DNA from: Fremontodendron californicum
Lineage: Eukaryota > Streptophyta > Magnoliopsida > Malvales > Malvaceae
Reading direction: 5' to 3'
Length of the DNA stretch: 64,000 bases
Assembly (NCBI GenBank): GCA_030761205.1
Contig: JAULJL010000017.1
Coordinates: forward strand, 6,892,001-6,956,000
Position numbers and translations under genes: made by a program. Position 1 is the stretch's first letter. The number at the start of each line of letters is the position of its first letter. Below the pieces are notes generated by a model. It was given only the letters and a program-made list of their open reading frames with translations, was not told where the DNA came from and searched no databases. Shown here one piece after another: positions 11,235 to 23,376 of the stretch.

Positions 11235-12265
11235 CAAATGCTTTTGTTTAGTATGCTTTAGGACGGGACAGGTTGGTGGATGTTTTAAAATGCTAAGATA
11301 ATTATTTTTAGAACCTTGATATGTTTAGGATGGAAAATGCTTGTGGATGTATCTAAATACTATCATAATGGTTTTTCTTCTTTGAGGTGGAATGAACTCA
11401 GCTCTTATATGGCTTTGATTGTTATGGATGTTATTGAATTTTGTGGTAGAATAGGGGTATTAATTCTATCAAGAAATTATGGATTTTAGGCTTGAGGGGC
11501 TTTAGGAGTAGCAATCGTGCTACTCTATCTTGGCACACCTATATAAACTGTGTTGCACATGGATTTTATGCAAAATGCTTATATTGGTTTTAGATTCTTA
11601 TGCCACGAACTCAGTTCGAGTAATATCAGGAGCTGATATCTCAACGACTATAGGCCTCTTTGTAGTTGCCTTAGTTTGTGTTCCAACTAATGCCCTGGAA
11701 GCTAATCAGGTTAGCTTAATGCAAATCCAATAGTAGTGGCATTGGTTCAAATTTAATAGTTTATTTTACTTAGCTAGAGATGGATTTTCAACGGATTGAA
11801 ATCCTAAAAACTTTTGCTAGTATTATGTTGATTTTTTGGCCAGATTTGCTAGTATTCTGTAATCACCACATGTTTAAGAAAATTATACTCTATTAAAAAA
11901 GATTTAGGAGTATCTTTGATAATAAAAATAAATTATCTAGTTGGGGGGTGCATCTTAAAGTTAGATCCGTCCTCTGATTCTACCCTGTTCTCTTCTCTCC
12001 CTTTTCTTCTCTTCAAGTTGCCTGCATGAGCGATAGCTTCTTGTTTGGTTGAGAGGTACCCTTTTCTGGAGATTGCCCTAGGGGGCAAAAGGCCTAAATC
12101 TAATGGCAAGCATCGTCTTTGCGGGAGACATGTTGACAGTTGGGCCCCGATTGCTTCATCATATAATACAGGGAACCATTATGAACAAGTTGGCTTTTTG
12201 GTAGTAGAAATATTGGTAGTTCATATTTCTGTAGCTTGGTTAATCGTTTCAATCACGGTCTCACC
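11235..12265. other. 3' flank and intergenic DNA
   Basis: Probable 3' untranslated sequence of the small gene followed by non-coding spacer. Short frames at 11530-11733 and 12045-12278 resemble no known family. Confidence 0.5.
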
Positions 12266-12639
12266 CAGTGTTGTTTAGGCATGCGCCTAGACGCGCCTAT
12301 GCCTTGCGCCTTAGTGCTAGATAACATAAGCGTCTCAGACTTTTTCTGACGAGATGCATTTGATCAGACGCGTTTTTTTGTAAGGAGATAAGCGTAAAAA
12401 AAATCTGCCTAATTGAAGTTGTCTTTAATTTTAATTTTTTTCATTAGATGTATCTTTACTAGTAAGAAAGGGATAGTATCAAATTTTCTACTTCTCAATA
12501 TTTGAGTATTCAACAATTGACAGACATGAGATCATAAGGAAATCATGCATATTGAGCAACAAAAAAAAAATTACATGTTTTGTAGATAAACTGGATCACT
12601 CATTAAAGTTTTTTTTATCATAATTATATATCTTAAGCT

Positions 12640-12696
<57 letters not shown>

Positions 12697-12814
12697 AAAA
12701 CACACATATACATATTGCGTCTTTATTTAGGCGAGCGTTTTTTTTGCGTCTTGTGCCTGAGGCAATATAAAGATTCTAGCGCTTAGAGTGCATCTTGTGT
12801 CCTTGACAACATTG
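12266..12814. mobile_element. hAT-like MITE with perfect 8-bp duplication
   Basis: This 549-bp element begins CAGTGTTGTTTAGGC and ends GACAACATTG. It is flanked on both sides by GTCTCACC, a perfect 8-bp target-site duplication. Subterminal blocks rich in GCGCCT and TTGCGCC (left) and GCGTCTTGTGCC (right) look like the repeated transposase-binding motifs of hAT elements. The interior holds a long TA microsatellite. There is no transposase coding. Confidence 0.88.
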
Positions 12815-13499
12815 GTCTCACCTAAAACTTTCTCAAGGATTTCTTTTTCTTTTCTTATCTTTTTGGATGCAACTTTCAAGGATTTTTAGTTAAAGCTAAT
12901 ACCAATAAAAATCTGGGCTTAATTTGGGTTCTTCAGAATTTACAGACATGATAAAGTAAATAATGTTTTGATGCTTTTCACCTAGTTAACTAGTTTATAA
13001 CTTTTAATTTGCTTATGCAGCTAATTTTGAACGTACTTAGGACTAGGAACAATGCTTGGTGAAATTGCGTCAAGGCAGACGAATGTTCTAAAGATGGTCT
13101 GAAATCTGATTCTATTATTTGAGCCTCAAACATCTATTAGGATTATACTGACCAACCACCATGTTTGTCAAAAAGCCCCTCCCTCCCTCCCTCTAGTATG
13201 TTTCAGTCCGACAAAATGAGAAAGAAATTTCTTCTCTTTTTTGCTAAGCTATCTTCTTTTTTCACTTCAGGTTTTTTCCCCAAAGACTAGAGAGAGTAGA
13301 ACCAAAAAGAGGACAACAACAAACATATGGGTCCATTAGGAGGTGCAAAACTGAGAAGCAAAGGGTGCATTGCAATTTGCATGGCAATGGCATGCTGTTT
13401 GAGTGCCCATGAGTCCTTGACCATGAGTGCCTTCCCATGTGCACCCCCCAATCCCCCCTCACCTTCAAATTCAATCACCCCCTTTGTCTTCCACTCTTA
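12815..13499. other. Intergenic DNA
   Basis: No recognisable gene. A CCCTCCCTCCCTC run lies near 13180. Minus-strand frames at 13262-13478 are unsupported. Confidence 0.5.
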
Positions 13500-13942
13500 G
13501 GTTGTGTTCGGTAGAGTGAAAAAGTGAAAGGATGGAAAAAGGAGTGTGGAAAAGTGAAAAGAAAATTAATTTTGAATGTGATTGGTAGGAAAGAAAAGTG
13601 AGAAAAAATAAAACAGAAAAGATTATCATTTTTCACACCTATTAACAAAAATAAATCACTCCAAATTGGAAAAAAAAGAGGAAAGAAAATGAGAGTGGTG
13701 TGAGTCATCTTAACTTACAATGAGTATAATGCTAAAACAATATATTTTTTATTTTCTTTCTTTTCATTTTTCAACTCTATCAAGCAATGGATGGAAAGAA
13801 AATTACATTTTCTTTTCACTGTTTCATATTTCCTACCAAGTATATCAATGGAAAGAAAAAAATATGTTTTCCATCTTTTCACTTTTCTTCTCGTCTAATT
13901 TTCTATCTTTTCAATTTTCTTTTCACCTTACCAAGCAAAGTC
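13500..13942. mobile_element. Tourist-like MITE (PIF/Harbinger type)
   Basis: Starts GGTTGTGTTCGGTAGAGTG and ends CACCTTACCAAGCAAAGTC. These are imperfect inverted ends with the TTTGGTA-like core common in Tourist elements. TTA lies immediately outside each end, the 3-bp duplication typical of PIF/Harbinger. The interior is rich in GAAAAGTGAAA and its complement. Open frames inside both strands arise from this purine/pyrimidine bias, not from genes. Confidence 0.7.
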
Positions 13943-15253
13943 TTAGTCTTAACCCTCCTAATTGCAATATTACTTAAAAGGGTTATTGTCCTCTACATCG
14001 ATCTATACATTTTAGATTTGAGTTTTGGTTAGAGCCTTGCTGCATGTTTCATTAAATTACTGACTTTTATTTATTTATTTATTTTTATTAAAGCCAAGTG
14101 CTCCACTACTTGTCTACTCATTAAATTAGAGTTAATTAGAGTTAAGTCTTCAACTCAAAGCAAAGCTACTGTGTAGTGTATTTTCACTCCCTGTTAGGTT
14201 GCCAAGTCGTGTGGGGTAGTGATTAATGGAATTAGTTGGTTAGATGAAATTATATTCCATATGGGTTTCTGAGTTTCCATTCAAATCTTTCAAAACATCT
14301 GATTTAAGATGTAAATTTCAATGGAATGGGATAAACCAAACAGAGTTTTTAATTTAATGTCCAGTCCATAATTTCCAATCTCTCTTAAGAAATCTAGATA
14401 CTGGTTTTCATTGATGTTTTATTTCCCTGGTAAAAAAGATGAAACTTTTTTTGCCAAATATTTTAGCAGGAAAACTAGGTAAGGTAAGAATAGAATTAGG
14501 AAAGTTAAACTTGAATGATAAGAATAAAATCAACTTTGACTGTGATGACATTGTTGATACAGTGTTGACCATCTTTAACTAGTATGATTATATATATGAA
14601 ACAATTTTCTTAACCCAAATATATATTACATAACTTGGCTAATTGGCTCACACTTGAAACTGTCGAAGCCTTACTGTAATTTGATAATATATCCTTATAT
14701 ATTAAAACCATTTACAAATAAAACATGACAAAAACATGAACCAATGTTCATATATATCTGATGAAAGGAATAAAGCATGAACCAATGTTGTGATCTTTCA
14801 CTGTTAAGAAAGTAGACCAAGTTAAATTCTTTCGGGTGTCCTGTAACTAACCATTAATCTATTTTATTAATGTTGATCTTTTTGGTAGATCTCTTGCTAA
14901 TATACTCAAAACCATAGCTGAATCGAAAAAAAGAAAGAATTTAAGTTGGTGGTTATTACTTATTAGACATGGGACAGGACATGAGAAAGTTTCTAAAGTG
15001 GCTTTTGTTTCTTGTCAATGTTAGTTAATCTCTACTCTCTCTCTCCTCACTCCTCACTCCTCACTCCTCAGTCTCTTCCCTTTATTCACGCCGCTCTCAG
15101 TCTCATCGCCATTTGCTTAACTAGTTAATTAGAACAAAACAAAACGACCCAAATTTGTTCTAAGTCCTGTTTCTTTCCCCTGTTAGGCTGTTTTTCCATC
15201 CATCACCATCTGCTAGTTCTTCTCTGTTCTTTGCTCTCTCGTTTTCACCAAAA
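13943..15253. other. Intergenic DNA and promoter side of the 15.25-kb gene
   Basis: AT-rich spacer. From about 15030 it turns CT-rich, with four TCACTCC/TCACTCCTC units at 15046-15070, typical of a plant 5' leader. The start codon at 15254 lies in AAAATGTCT, an acceptable plant context. Confidence 0.5.
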
Positions 15254-16550
15254 ATGTCTGAATTTTCTTTGGCTCCAACAGCTGCCAAGAAGAAAACTCA
15301 TGACTTGTCAAGGACAAGTCTTTTGCTCTCTAACTTTATGCTCTTTTGTTCTTTCATTTTCTCTCACCCTCTCTATTTCTCTTACTTCATCTTCTTCTCT
15401 CCTTACCTCTTCAAGATTTTCTCTTTTCTTTCACCTCTCTTTGTTACCACTACCCTTTTGATTCTTGCATTTTTCACTCTTACTCCCAGCTTTGTCAACC
15501 AATCAGCTGGCTCTTGCCACCTCGAATTACCAGAATCCAAGGTCTTAAGTTTCCTACTTACTACCTACCAAACACTTGTTGAAACATTAAGGTCTAAAGT
15601 TGACGATGAAAGTGATGGCTTTGGATGCTTGGAAGAGCTTGAAGCATATAAGATCGTGTTTGAAACATCAACTACTCTTGAAATTGGAGAAAACCCTGAT
15701 GAAGTTTTGGAGATGGAGGCCAAAGAAGATTGCTTGCAAGCTGTTGAAGCTCCCGTTGACAAGGGTCTAGGTGTACCTGAAACCTTGACTGAGTACTAGT
15801 TTAGATGAAAAATCAGCGCAAATCACGCGTCCGGAAACTAATCAGGTAAAGGCGGTGGTGAAGATCTTTGAAGACTTCTTGCAAGAAAAAGAGGGGGTTG
15901 AAAATTTTTCGTGGAAAAAGAGAGACAAACAAGTCAAGTCACTAAGCGTAGAGTCCAATAAAGGTGATGAGGAACAAAAAGAAGGATTCATGAGAAGCGG
16001 ATCCAAGGCAATGAGGAATAAAACAAGTGATCCCAAAGCAATGGTGAATTCCCAAAGAGTGAAAGCTAATTGGATTACTGAAAATGATGGAGATTATAAT
16101 TACAATTCCAAAGTTACAGACAAGTATCAAACAATGGGATCGAGTCTTGGGAATTTCGGGTCAATGAGGAAAGAAAAGGAGTGGAAGAGGACATTGGCAT
16201 GCAAGCTTTTCGAGGAGAGACGCTCACTGCACAATGCGGATGGAGGTGATGAAGGGATGGATTTGCTTTGGGAAACATATGAAACTGATTCAAATAAGGT
16301 ACAATTGAAAGGCAGCTCAAAGAAAGGAAAGAAAGGAGGCAATGTCGAGTACTACGATATCGATGAGGATGACTATGAGGAAGAGTCGGGTGGGCCGCAG
16401 TTGTGCTGCTTACAGGCTCTTAAGTTGTCAGCTGGGAAGATGAATTTGGGAATGGGAAGGCCTAATCTTGCTAAGATCTCCAAGGTTTTTAAAGGGATTG
16501 GACGGTTGCACCATGTTAGCAGCAGGCATGGCAAGAAAGGGTACCACTGA
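15254..16550 (+). CDS. Uncharacterised plant membrane protein, intron or frameshift at junction
   Basis: Block one (15254-15797) encodes an N-terminus MSEFSLAPTAAKK, then two hydrophobic stretches at about residues 24-50 and 55-80, with alternating Phe/Leu/Ser typical of tightly packed membrane helices, then an acidic soluble region. Block two (to the TGA at 16550) is Lys/Glu-rich and ends with a conserved-looking segment: WETYETD, an acidic DIDEDDYEEE run, CCLQALKLSAGKMNLGMG and a basic tail. The blocks lie in different frames. Either a 73-nt intron (GT at 15773, AG at 15845) joins them in frame, or about one base is wrong near 15790. The frame 15789-15851 is open and protein-like, which favours the frameshift. 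I do not recognise a function. Some plant relatives may be annotated as ribosomal protein L34Ae-like, which I would not trust. Confidence 0.7.
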
Positions 16551-18166
16551 ATTAGATTTTAGTTACTTTTTATTAATTTATGCTTTGCTTTGATGAGAAT
16601 AGTGGATATCTATGTGTATTTCTCTAAAGATCACAAGTAAACATGTTCTTTGATAATTTCACATGAAATGTAACCCTTTTCTTTTTCTTTTTCTTTTCCC
16701 CCCCTTTGTATGGGGTTGATGAGTGAGTCAAACAATTGCTGGAGCATTTTTGCAGAAATCCAACTTTGACTGTTGTGGTAAAGAAATGATTTCCTGCTTT
16801 ATTGGTGCTTCTTTTAGGTATGGCGTGGTAGAATAGATTTTTGCTTTTTTATTTATTTAGTTTTTACAAACTGTAGCAATAATAATGGTGTATGCAATTT
16901 CAACATGATACACGTTTAATAAATACAAAAATAATATAATATAATATAATATAATAAACATGACATGATATATTTAAACATAATTAATATAATTAACACG
17001 ATATATTTAATACACATATCGTATTCGTATTTAAAATTTTAACATATTTAATAATTTATATTGTATTTATATTTATATGTTTGACACGAAATAAGCACAC
17101 GAGATAAAATGCGCATATATGGATTGTGAAATCTAATCAAGGCCTAGACAGGTGCTTTATCATTATCCATAAAATCATTGATTCCTTAAAGGAAACCAGT
17201 TTTTCTAAATAATGGTTTTAGGGCCCTTCAGTTTATGTCACATGCAGCATAATAATTAATACAATTAAATATGAGAGACAGCCGAATGGAAGTTTAACCT
17301 AATATCCATCAAGTGATATTTAACGTTTGTTGTTGAATTTCCTGCTGGGCATCCGAGGCAGGACTTTTGTTTTTGTTTTTGTTTTTATAAAGTCAGTCAT
17401 ATTTTAAAAATAAGAGAAAGATTACGAATATTAAAATAAAAGAATTTAACAAGTAGTTTACAAATCTGATATTGATAGACAAATTTGATTTCTATCCATT
17501 CTTCTTTTGAGTAGTGATTTAAGAAGGGTATAATTCATTTCTGTAGATCAAAGTATCCTGAATAATTAAGGACATTTGATGAAACGTCTTTCAACAATCA
17601 TCTGGGCCCTTTAATTATACGAGGTCACATGTGGCCTGGAGTGAGTGTTTGGAAAGCAAGCAATGGGCTGGAACATTAAACGCAATTTTACTATAAGACG
17701 CGGTTGAATGAGGGTTTAAGGTTTTGAGAAGGAAATTTATTTTTAGGAAGATTTTTAAAAATTTAAAATGATTTTTTTTTCATAAAATAAAAATTGTCAA
17801 AAATTTTAAAGTTTGAAAAAGAAATTTAGAGAGTTCAATTTTTTTTTCTTCAAATTTCGTCTTTGAAAGTAGAATTTGTGAATTTGTGAATAAGATATTA
17901 ATATTAATTATATTTTTTTTATGTAATTTTTATTTTTTTCAATTTTAACTACAACAACTTAATTCAATTTTTTTCATGTTATTAGTAATATTTATACATT
18001 TTTTCAAATATAATGACATCCATATTACATATTTTCTTAATATTTTATTTTATTTTATCCATAATATTATTATTTATCTACTATAATTATTATTTTTTAT
18101 CTCATAAAATTTCAACATTCAAAAATTTTCCTAAAAAATATTTATCTAAACAATGCAATTATAAAT
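16551..18166. other. 3' flank and AT-rich intergenic DNA
   Basis: A likely 3' untranslated region runs to about 16700, followed by AT-rich repeats, including TATAA runs near 16935-16955. No gene is supported. Confidence 0.5.
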
Positions 18167-18387
18167 GAGTTTATGTTTTATGCACTGACAGTTTATAAGT
18201 CTCATACGTTGTCAATGAATCACAATAAAATACCTCATTAATGAGTAAAACAAAAAATAATGAAGGACTTATAAATAACTATAGAAAAAAACAAGACACT
18301 TCATTAATATTTATTTATAAGCCTTATTTTATTTTTTGTTTTACTTATTAACGAGATGTTTTACTCTGGAGCATCAAATATAAACTC
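18167..18387. mobile_element. Mutator-type MITE, family 1, copy B
   Basis: 221 bp, beginning GAGTTTATGTTTTATGC and ending GCATCAAATATAAACTC, a clear terminal inverted repeat. It is flanked by ATTATAAAT on both sides (18158-18166 and 18388-18396), a perfect 9-bp duplication as made by Mutator-type transposases. The interior is an inverted pair around CTCATTAATGAGTAAAAC. It is homologous to 940-1176. Confidence 0.88.
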
Positions 18388-18932
18388 ATTATAAATTCTA
18401 ATATTTTTAATTCATACATTTTAAAATACTAATATTTCAAAAAAAATCAAAATTTTAAAATTCATCGTACAAACTCAAGAGAATTTTCATATTCTCAAGG
18501 CGCAAATCCAATTTGCATTTACTAATTTGGAAGTTTGATTTGCAGAGCTTAGCTCAGTTATGCTAAAAGAAGTAAAACAAAACTCCACCCAACAACAGCA
18601 TTTTAGAGAAATGAAATACATGGAATGCCAAAAAGGTATTGGATTCTTAATTTCAATTTCAATGACTAAATTTATATCTCGATAATCTAAAATATATATA
18701 AAAAAAAAAATTCATGGAATGGACAATTAGGTATTTGAATCAAGAATTAATTTGATGACAAAGGAGAGACTTAAGGAGTTTCATAGAATTGTCAACATCC
18801 AAATAGCTGAAAGCCTGAAACCTTGTGTTCAAAAAGAAATAATAATAGTATATAATAGTGATCAAGCATTTCGTTTATCTTGAATTATCTAACAAGAATC
18901 ATGTGCTTCTAACTTAACAATATGGCATGATT
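18388..18932. other. AT-rich intergenic DNA
   Basis: No gene or clear element recognised. Confidence 0.5.
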
Positions 18933-19352
18933 CAGGGATGATAAATTTTTATCCGATCGACGGATTTTATACCGATTTATTTTGAATAGAGAGATTTTTT
19001 TTTTTGAAAAAGGAGAACGGAATGGAGCGGAACGATTTTGGTAAATACTTGTTCCGCCCCATTCCGTTTTTTGAAATTACTATCTTACCCCTGAAAATAT
19101 TTTATATTTTTAGTATATATATGTATATTAATTTTATATATTAAAATTATATTCATAAATAAATTATAATATAATCTTTTACAATATTAATTTTAAAATA
19201 ATTAATAAAAACTGGAGTATAGCATATTGGAGCACCGTGAAACGATTATAAATGTAACTGACATTCGTGGAGATGAAGGATTTTAACATTTATGCAAGAG
19301 TGGAGCGGAGGTGGATAAGACAATGTTCGTCCCCGTTCCATTGCCATCCCTA
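18933..19352. mobile_element. MITE-like element with AGGGATG ends
   Basis: Left end TCAGGGATGATAAA and right end TTGCCATCCCTA form an imperfect inverted pair. Both halves carry GC-richer blocks (GGAATGGAGCGGAACG left, GTCCCCGTTCCATTGCC right) around an AT core. No flanking duplication is evident, partly because another element inserted exactly at its right end. Confidence 0.55.
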
Positions 19353-19353
19353 C

Positions 19354-19940
19354 CAGGGTAGTCGGTACCGTACCAGTTTTAAGGTAAAACGAAATGGTAC
19401 CAGTAGTGTATCATTTCGGTTTTTGTATCGATCCATATCGATTGTACCGGTCTGTACCGGTCAATATCGGTCAGTACCGACACATACCGATTGGTATAAG
19501 ATTTTAATTATTTTTTTTCACTTATTTGATTATCTTAAATCAATTTATAATATTTTTTCTATCATGATCATTTTTATTTTTTTTCATAATTATATTTATT
19601 AAATTAATCTATTGAACTTAATTAATAATAATTTACTATATATTTTTATATTTATTTTATTTATTTGATGTTTAAAAAATTTAGAGATTAAATATTTATA
19701 ATTTATAATTTTATATTTACATATAAATATATATTTTATATAGATAATTGAGATATATTTGTATTTGTATATGTATATGATATATATTTTATTATGAAAC
19801 TTGAAAATAAGTTATATATATGAAAAATATTTGAAAAATATCGATAAATCCAAAACGATACGCCGAAATATATCGATACCAATACATATTAATATCAAAA
19901 TAAAAATGATATATCCTCCGATACGATATTGATTACCTTG
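19354..19940. mobile_element. hAT-like MITE with 8-bp duplication
   Basis: 587 bp from CAGGGTAGTCGGTACCG to CGATATTGATTACCTTG. The ends are imperfect inverted repeats. Flanks ATCCCTAC (19346-19353) and ATCCTTAC (19941-19948) match at 7 of 8 bases. The left third holds many GGTACCG, GTACCGGTC and ATACCGA motifs and the right end has related ATACG/CGATA motifs, resembling hAT subterminal repeats. It inserted into the terminus of the element at 18933-19352. Confidence 0.78.
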
Positions 19941-19948
19941 ATCCTTAC

Positions 19949-21183
19949 TTCAAAGAAATGAATGATGGTAGTGGTGGCAGAGCAAGAGCAGAGTGGTCGG
20001 ATATAATTCAATGGGCTTCAAAACAAAGCACCATTGCTTTGCTCATGTGTGCCAAATGCACCGATTTGTTTTCTGGTTGGTTATGGAGCCCAAAGAACAT
20101 AACAAATCCAATGAAATGCGCACATTTTGTATATATGCTGCACCTGTATGGCTAATGGAATTGGTAGCTCCTCCAATCTGTTTGATAGTTCCATCTAAGA
20201 ATTAAGAAATACAAGATTCAAGCAAAATTCGCTTGTGCAATGTGCCTAATGCAAAAAAAAGGACTGGTAAAACTTTCCACATTTGCTCTATGTAAAATGA
20301 CAAAATTTCAAATCAAAATTTAATTCAATTGTTTCACGCAATCATTCTTAAAAGATAGTATAGATAACATTTAATAAATTTGAAATTCGAATGATAATAT
20401 CTATAATTTTTTATTTATTTTCAAACTACGATTTTTTTTGTTAAAAAAAACAAATTCCTTTAAACACATAAAATTCATAATGTTTTCTCCATAAAATTGT
20501 AACAAGTATATATCCATCAAAACTGCTAAAAAAAGGAAAAGAAGTATGAACACATAAAGAATGTTTGGATGAACTTGGGTAGTGGAATTCAAAGACACTA
20601 AAATTGTAGCATGTATAATACAAAAATGAAATCTGATCTCGATCCCGATTTTCAAAGAAAAAAAAAAGGTTAGAATATGAAATTTTCATATTCGTTTAAT
20701 GTTAAGAATGTTAGTATAAATGTTAAAATGAAAATTAATCTGAGATCTGTGATTTCGGCTTTGATCCATTTGGATAATAATAACAATAGTCTTAAATATA
20801 TTTATTATTATTATTTCATTTAAAAATTAATTAAACTTTTAATTTAAATAACGATGATAAATTCAAAGAGAGACTGTCTATGAGACGGGATTCCGCGTTG
20901 CCTGCTAAGATTCCAAGTGGCTGTGGCAGCCAGCTATCACCCATAATTAACCGAACGAAATCACAGCCGTTGATCTCCCAAACCCACATCCATAATAATC
21001 ATAATCTCTCCAAGTTTAGAGCCCCAACCAAACCAAAAGTACAGACAAACTAAAACAGTGAATCAGTGCGGGTGTGGCCACGGCCAGGCTATCATCAAAT
21101 TCGTTATCGTCTCAACTCTAATCTTAATCTTACTCATCATCTTTTTTTTTTTCATTTTGATGCGCCGGTGATTGATCGGAAAA
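19949..21183. other. Intergenic DNA and GAUT8 promoter side
   Basis: Short frames near 19958-20205 match nothing known. From about 20870 base composition rises toward coding-like values, then a CT-rich run leads to the GAUT8 start. This last 300 bp probably holds the GAUT8 promoter and 5' leader. Confidence 0.45.
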
Positions 21184-23376
21184 ATGGCGAGTCACCACCG
21201 TACATCAAGAAGCGGCGTCGGCGGAGGGCCGACGTTGGGAGGTTTTGGATTTACATTTAGATTATTGGCTTCAGCAATTACAGTTGCAATCTGTTTCTTC
21301 TTTGCTCTTTCTTTCTTCGTCACTTCCCACTCTCACTCCCTTCATCTCCAAACCAACTTTGTAAGTAGTAACTAACTTTCCCTTCTTTATTAAGTGAAAA
21401 AAATGAAATTCACTTCTTTTTTTATTTATTCCATTTTTCGACTCTGGATCTTCTCATTCTGTTCATTAAAAAAAAAAAACGAAAAATAAAATGAGAAATG
21501 AACATTGCAGGGTGACTGATTGAACAGCGTCGTTTCTTTGTGTTTCTAGGGTTTCTCCACTGCTTCCTATGGAATTGGATCCACAAGGAGGTCCGTTTTG
21601 GCACTCAAATCCGATCCGCTCAAGCCCCGACTGGATCAGATCCGGAAACAAGCCGACGATCACCGCTCTCTCGTCCTCGCCTACGCCTCTTACGCTCGAA
21701 AGCTAAAGCTCGAAAACTCGAAGCTTGTTAGGGTTTTCGCTGATCTATCTCGAAACTACTCGGATCTCATTAACAAACCATCTTATCGGGCTCTCTTCGA
21801 AACCGATTCGCTCTCCATGGACGAGCCAGCGCTCCGACAATTCGAGAAAGAAGTCAAAGAGCGAATCAAAGCCACGCGCCAAATGATCTCGGAAGCCAAG
21901 GAATCTTTCGATAACCAACTGAAGATCCAGAAATTAAAAGACACAATTTTTGCGGTCAACGAGCAACTGACCAAAGCGAAAAAGCAAGGCGCGTTTTCCA
22001 GCCTTATCGCCGCGAAATCGATCCCTAAAAGCTTACATTGTTTGGCAATGAGGTTGATGGAGGAACGAATCTCGCATCCGGAGAAATATACGGATGAAGG
22101 GAAGCCAATTCCTCCTGAATTAGAGGATCCGAAGCTTTACCATTATGCTATTTTTTCGGATAATGTACTTGCAGCGTCCGTGGTGGTGAATTCAGCCACG
22201 AAGAATGCGAAAGAGCCATGGAAACACGTTTTCCATGTGGTGACGGATAAGATGAATCTCGGAGCAATGCAGGTTATGTTCAAATTGAAAGATTATAATG
22301 GAGCTCATATTGAAGTTAAGGCAGTAGAGGATTATAAGTTTTTGAATTCATCTTATGTTCCAGTGTTAAAACAGTTAGAATCTGCGAATTTGCAGAAGTT
22401 TTACTTTGAGAACACGCTTGAGAATGCCACGAAAGATACTACTAACATGAAGTTTAGGAACCCTAAGTATTTGTCAATCTTGAATCATTTGAGGTTTTAT
22501 TTACCAGAGATGTATCCCAAGTTGCATAGGATATTGTTTTTGGATGATGATATTGTGGTGCAGAAGGATTTGACTGGGTTGTGGAAGATTGATATGGATG
22601 GGAAAGTGAACGGGGCAGTGGAGACTTGTTTTGGGTCTTTCCATAGGTATGCACAGTATATGAATTTCTCGCATCCTTTGATTAAGCAGAAGTTTAACCC
22701 CAAGGCCTGTGCTTGGGCTTACGGGATGAATTTCTTTGATTTGGATGCTTGGAGGAGAGAAAAGTGTACGGAGGAGTATCATTACTGGCAGAATCTGGTA
22801 AGTTTTTATCGCCACTCTTTAGTTCTTTGATTGGTTTATTATGCCTTGCTTATGCTACTTTTGGTACTTGATTTATGCTATTAGATAATGCAAACTTGTT
22901 CCATAGTCTAGCTTGAGTTTGGTGAAACTGCTAGTAATAGCTATTAATACACGGAAATTTAAGGGTGGAAAATGCTAGCAGTTTTTGGTTTTATTAGTTT
23001 GAGTTGTTCTTTAGTTTTTGTTGGATTATGTTTTTCTTTGTGGAAAATTCTTTAGTTTTTGTTGGGTTATCATTAATTGGTTGATACCTGGCTTCTGCAG
23101 AACGAGAACAGGACCTTGTGGAAATTGGGAACATTGCCCCCTGGTTTGATCACGTTTTACTCCACAACAAAACCGCTAGACAAGTCTTGGCATGTTCTTG
23201 GACTCGGCTATAATCCAAGCATTAACATGGATGAGATCCGCAATGCCGCGGTGGTGCACTTCAATGGGAATATGAAGCCATGGCTTGATATTGCCATGAA
23301 TCAGTTCAAGCCTCTTTGGAGTAAGTATGTTGACTTTGATTTGGAGTTCGTCCAGGCCTGCAATTTCGGTGTCTAA
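21184..23376 (+). CDS. GAUT8: Galacturonosyltransferase, GAUT8/QUASIMODO1 type
   Basis: Three exons: 21184-21360, 21550-22797 and 23101-23376, with GTAAGT-type donors and CTAG/GCAG acceptors. Together they give 566 residues. It is a type II membrane protein with a short cytosolic tail and one membrane anchor at about residues 25-49, then a stem region. The GT8 catalytic domain begins near YHYAIFSDN and contains the LDDDIVV metal/UDP-binding motif around Asp391-393, KVNGAVETCFGSFHRY, ACAWAYGMNFFDL, and HFNGNMKPWL near the C-terminus. GAUT8 (QUA1) of Arabidopsis acts in the Golgi on homogalacturonan synthesis from UDP-galacturonate and affects cell adhesion. The match to GAUT8 rather than GAUT9 is supported by the MASHHR start and ALKSDPLKPRLDQIRKQADD. 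It appears intact and converges with the P450 gene downstream. Confidence 0.95.

Noticed and set aside
13720..14032. Overlapping frames rich in Phe and Ser
   Set aside because: They mostly lie in the pyrimidine-rich half of a Tourist-like MITE and reflect base composition.
22463..22815. Minus-strand frames up to 104 residues
   Set aside because: They are antisense shadows of the GAUT8 catalytic exon.
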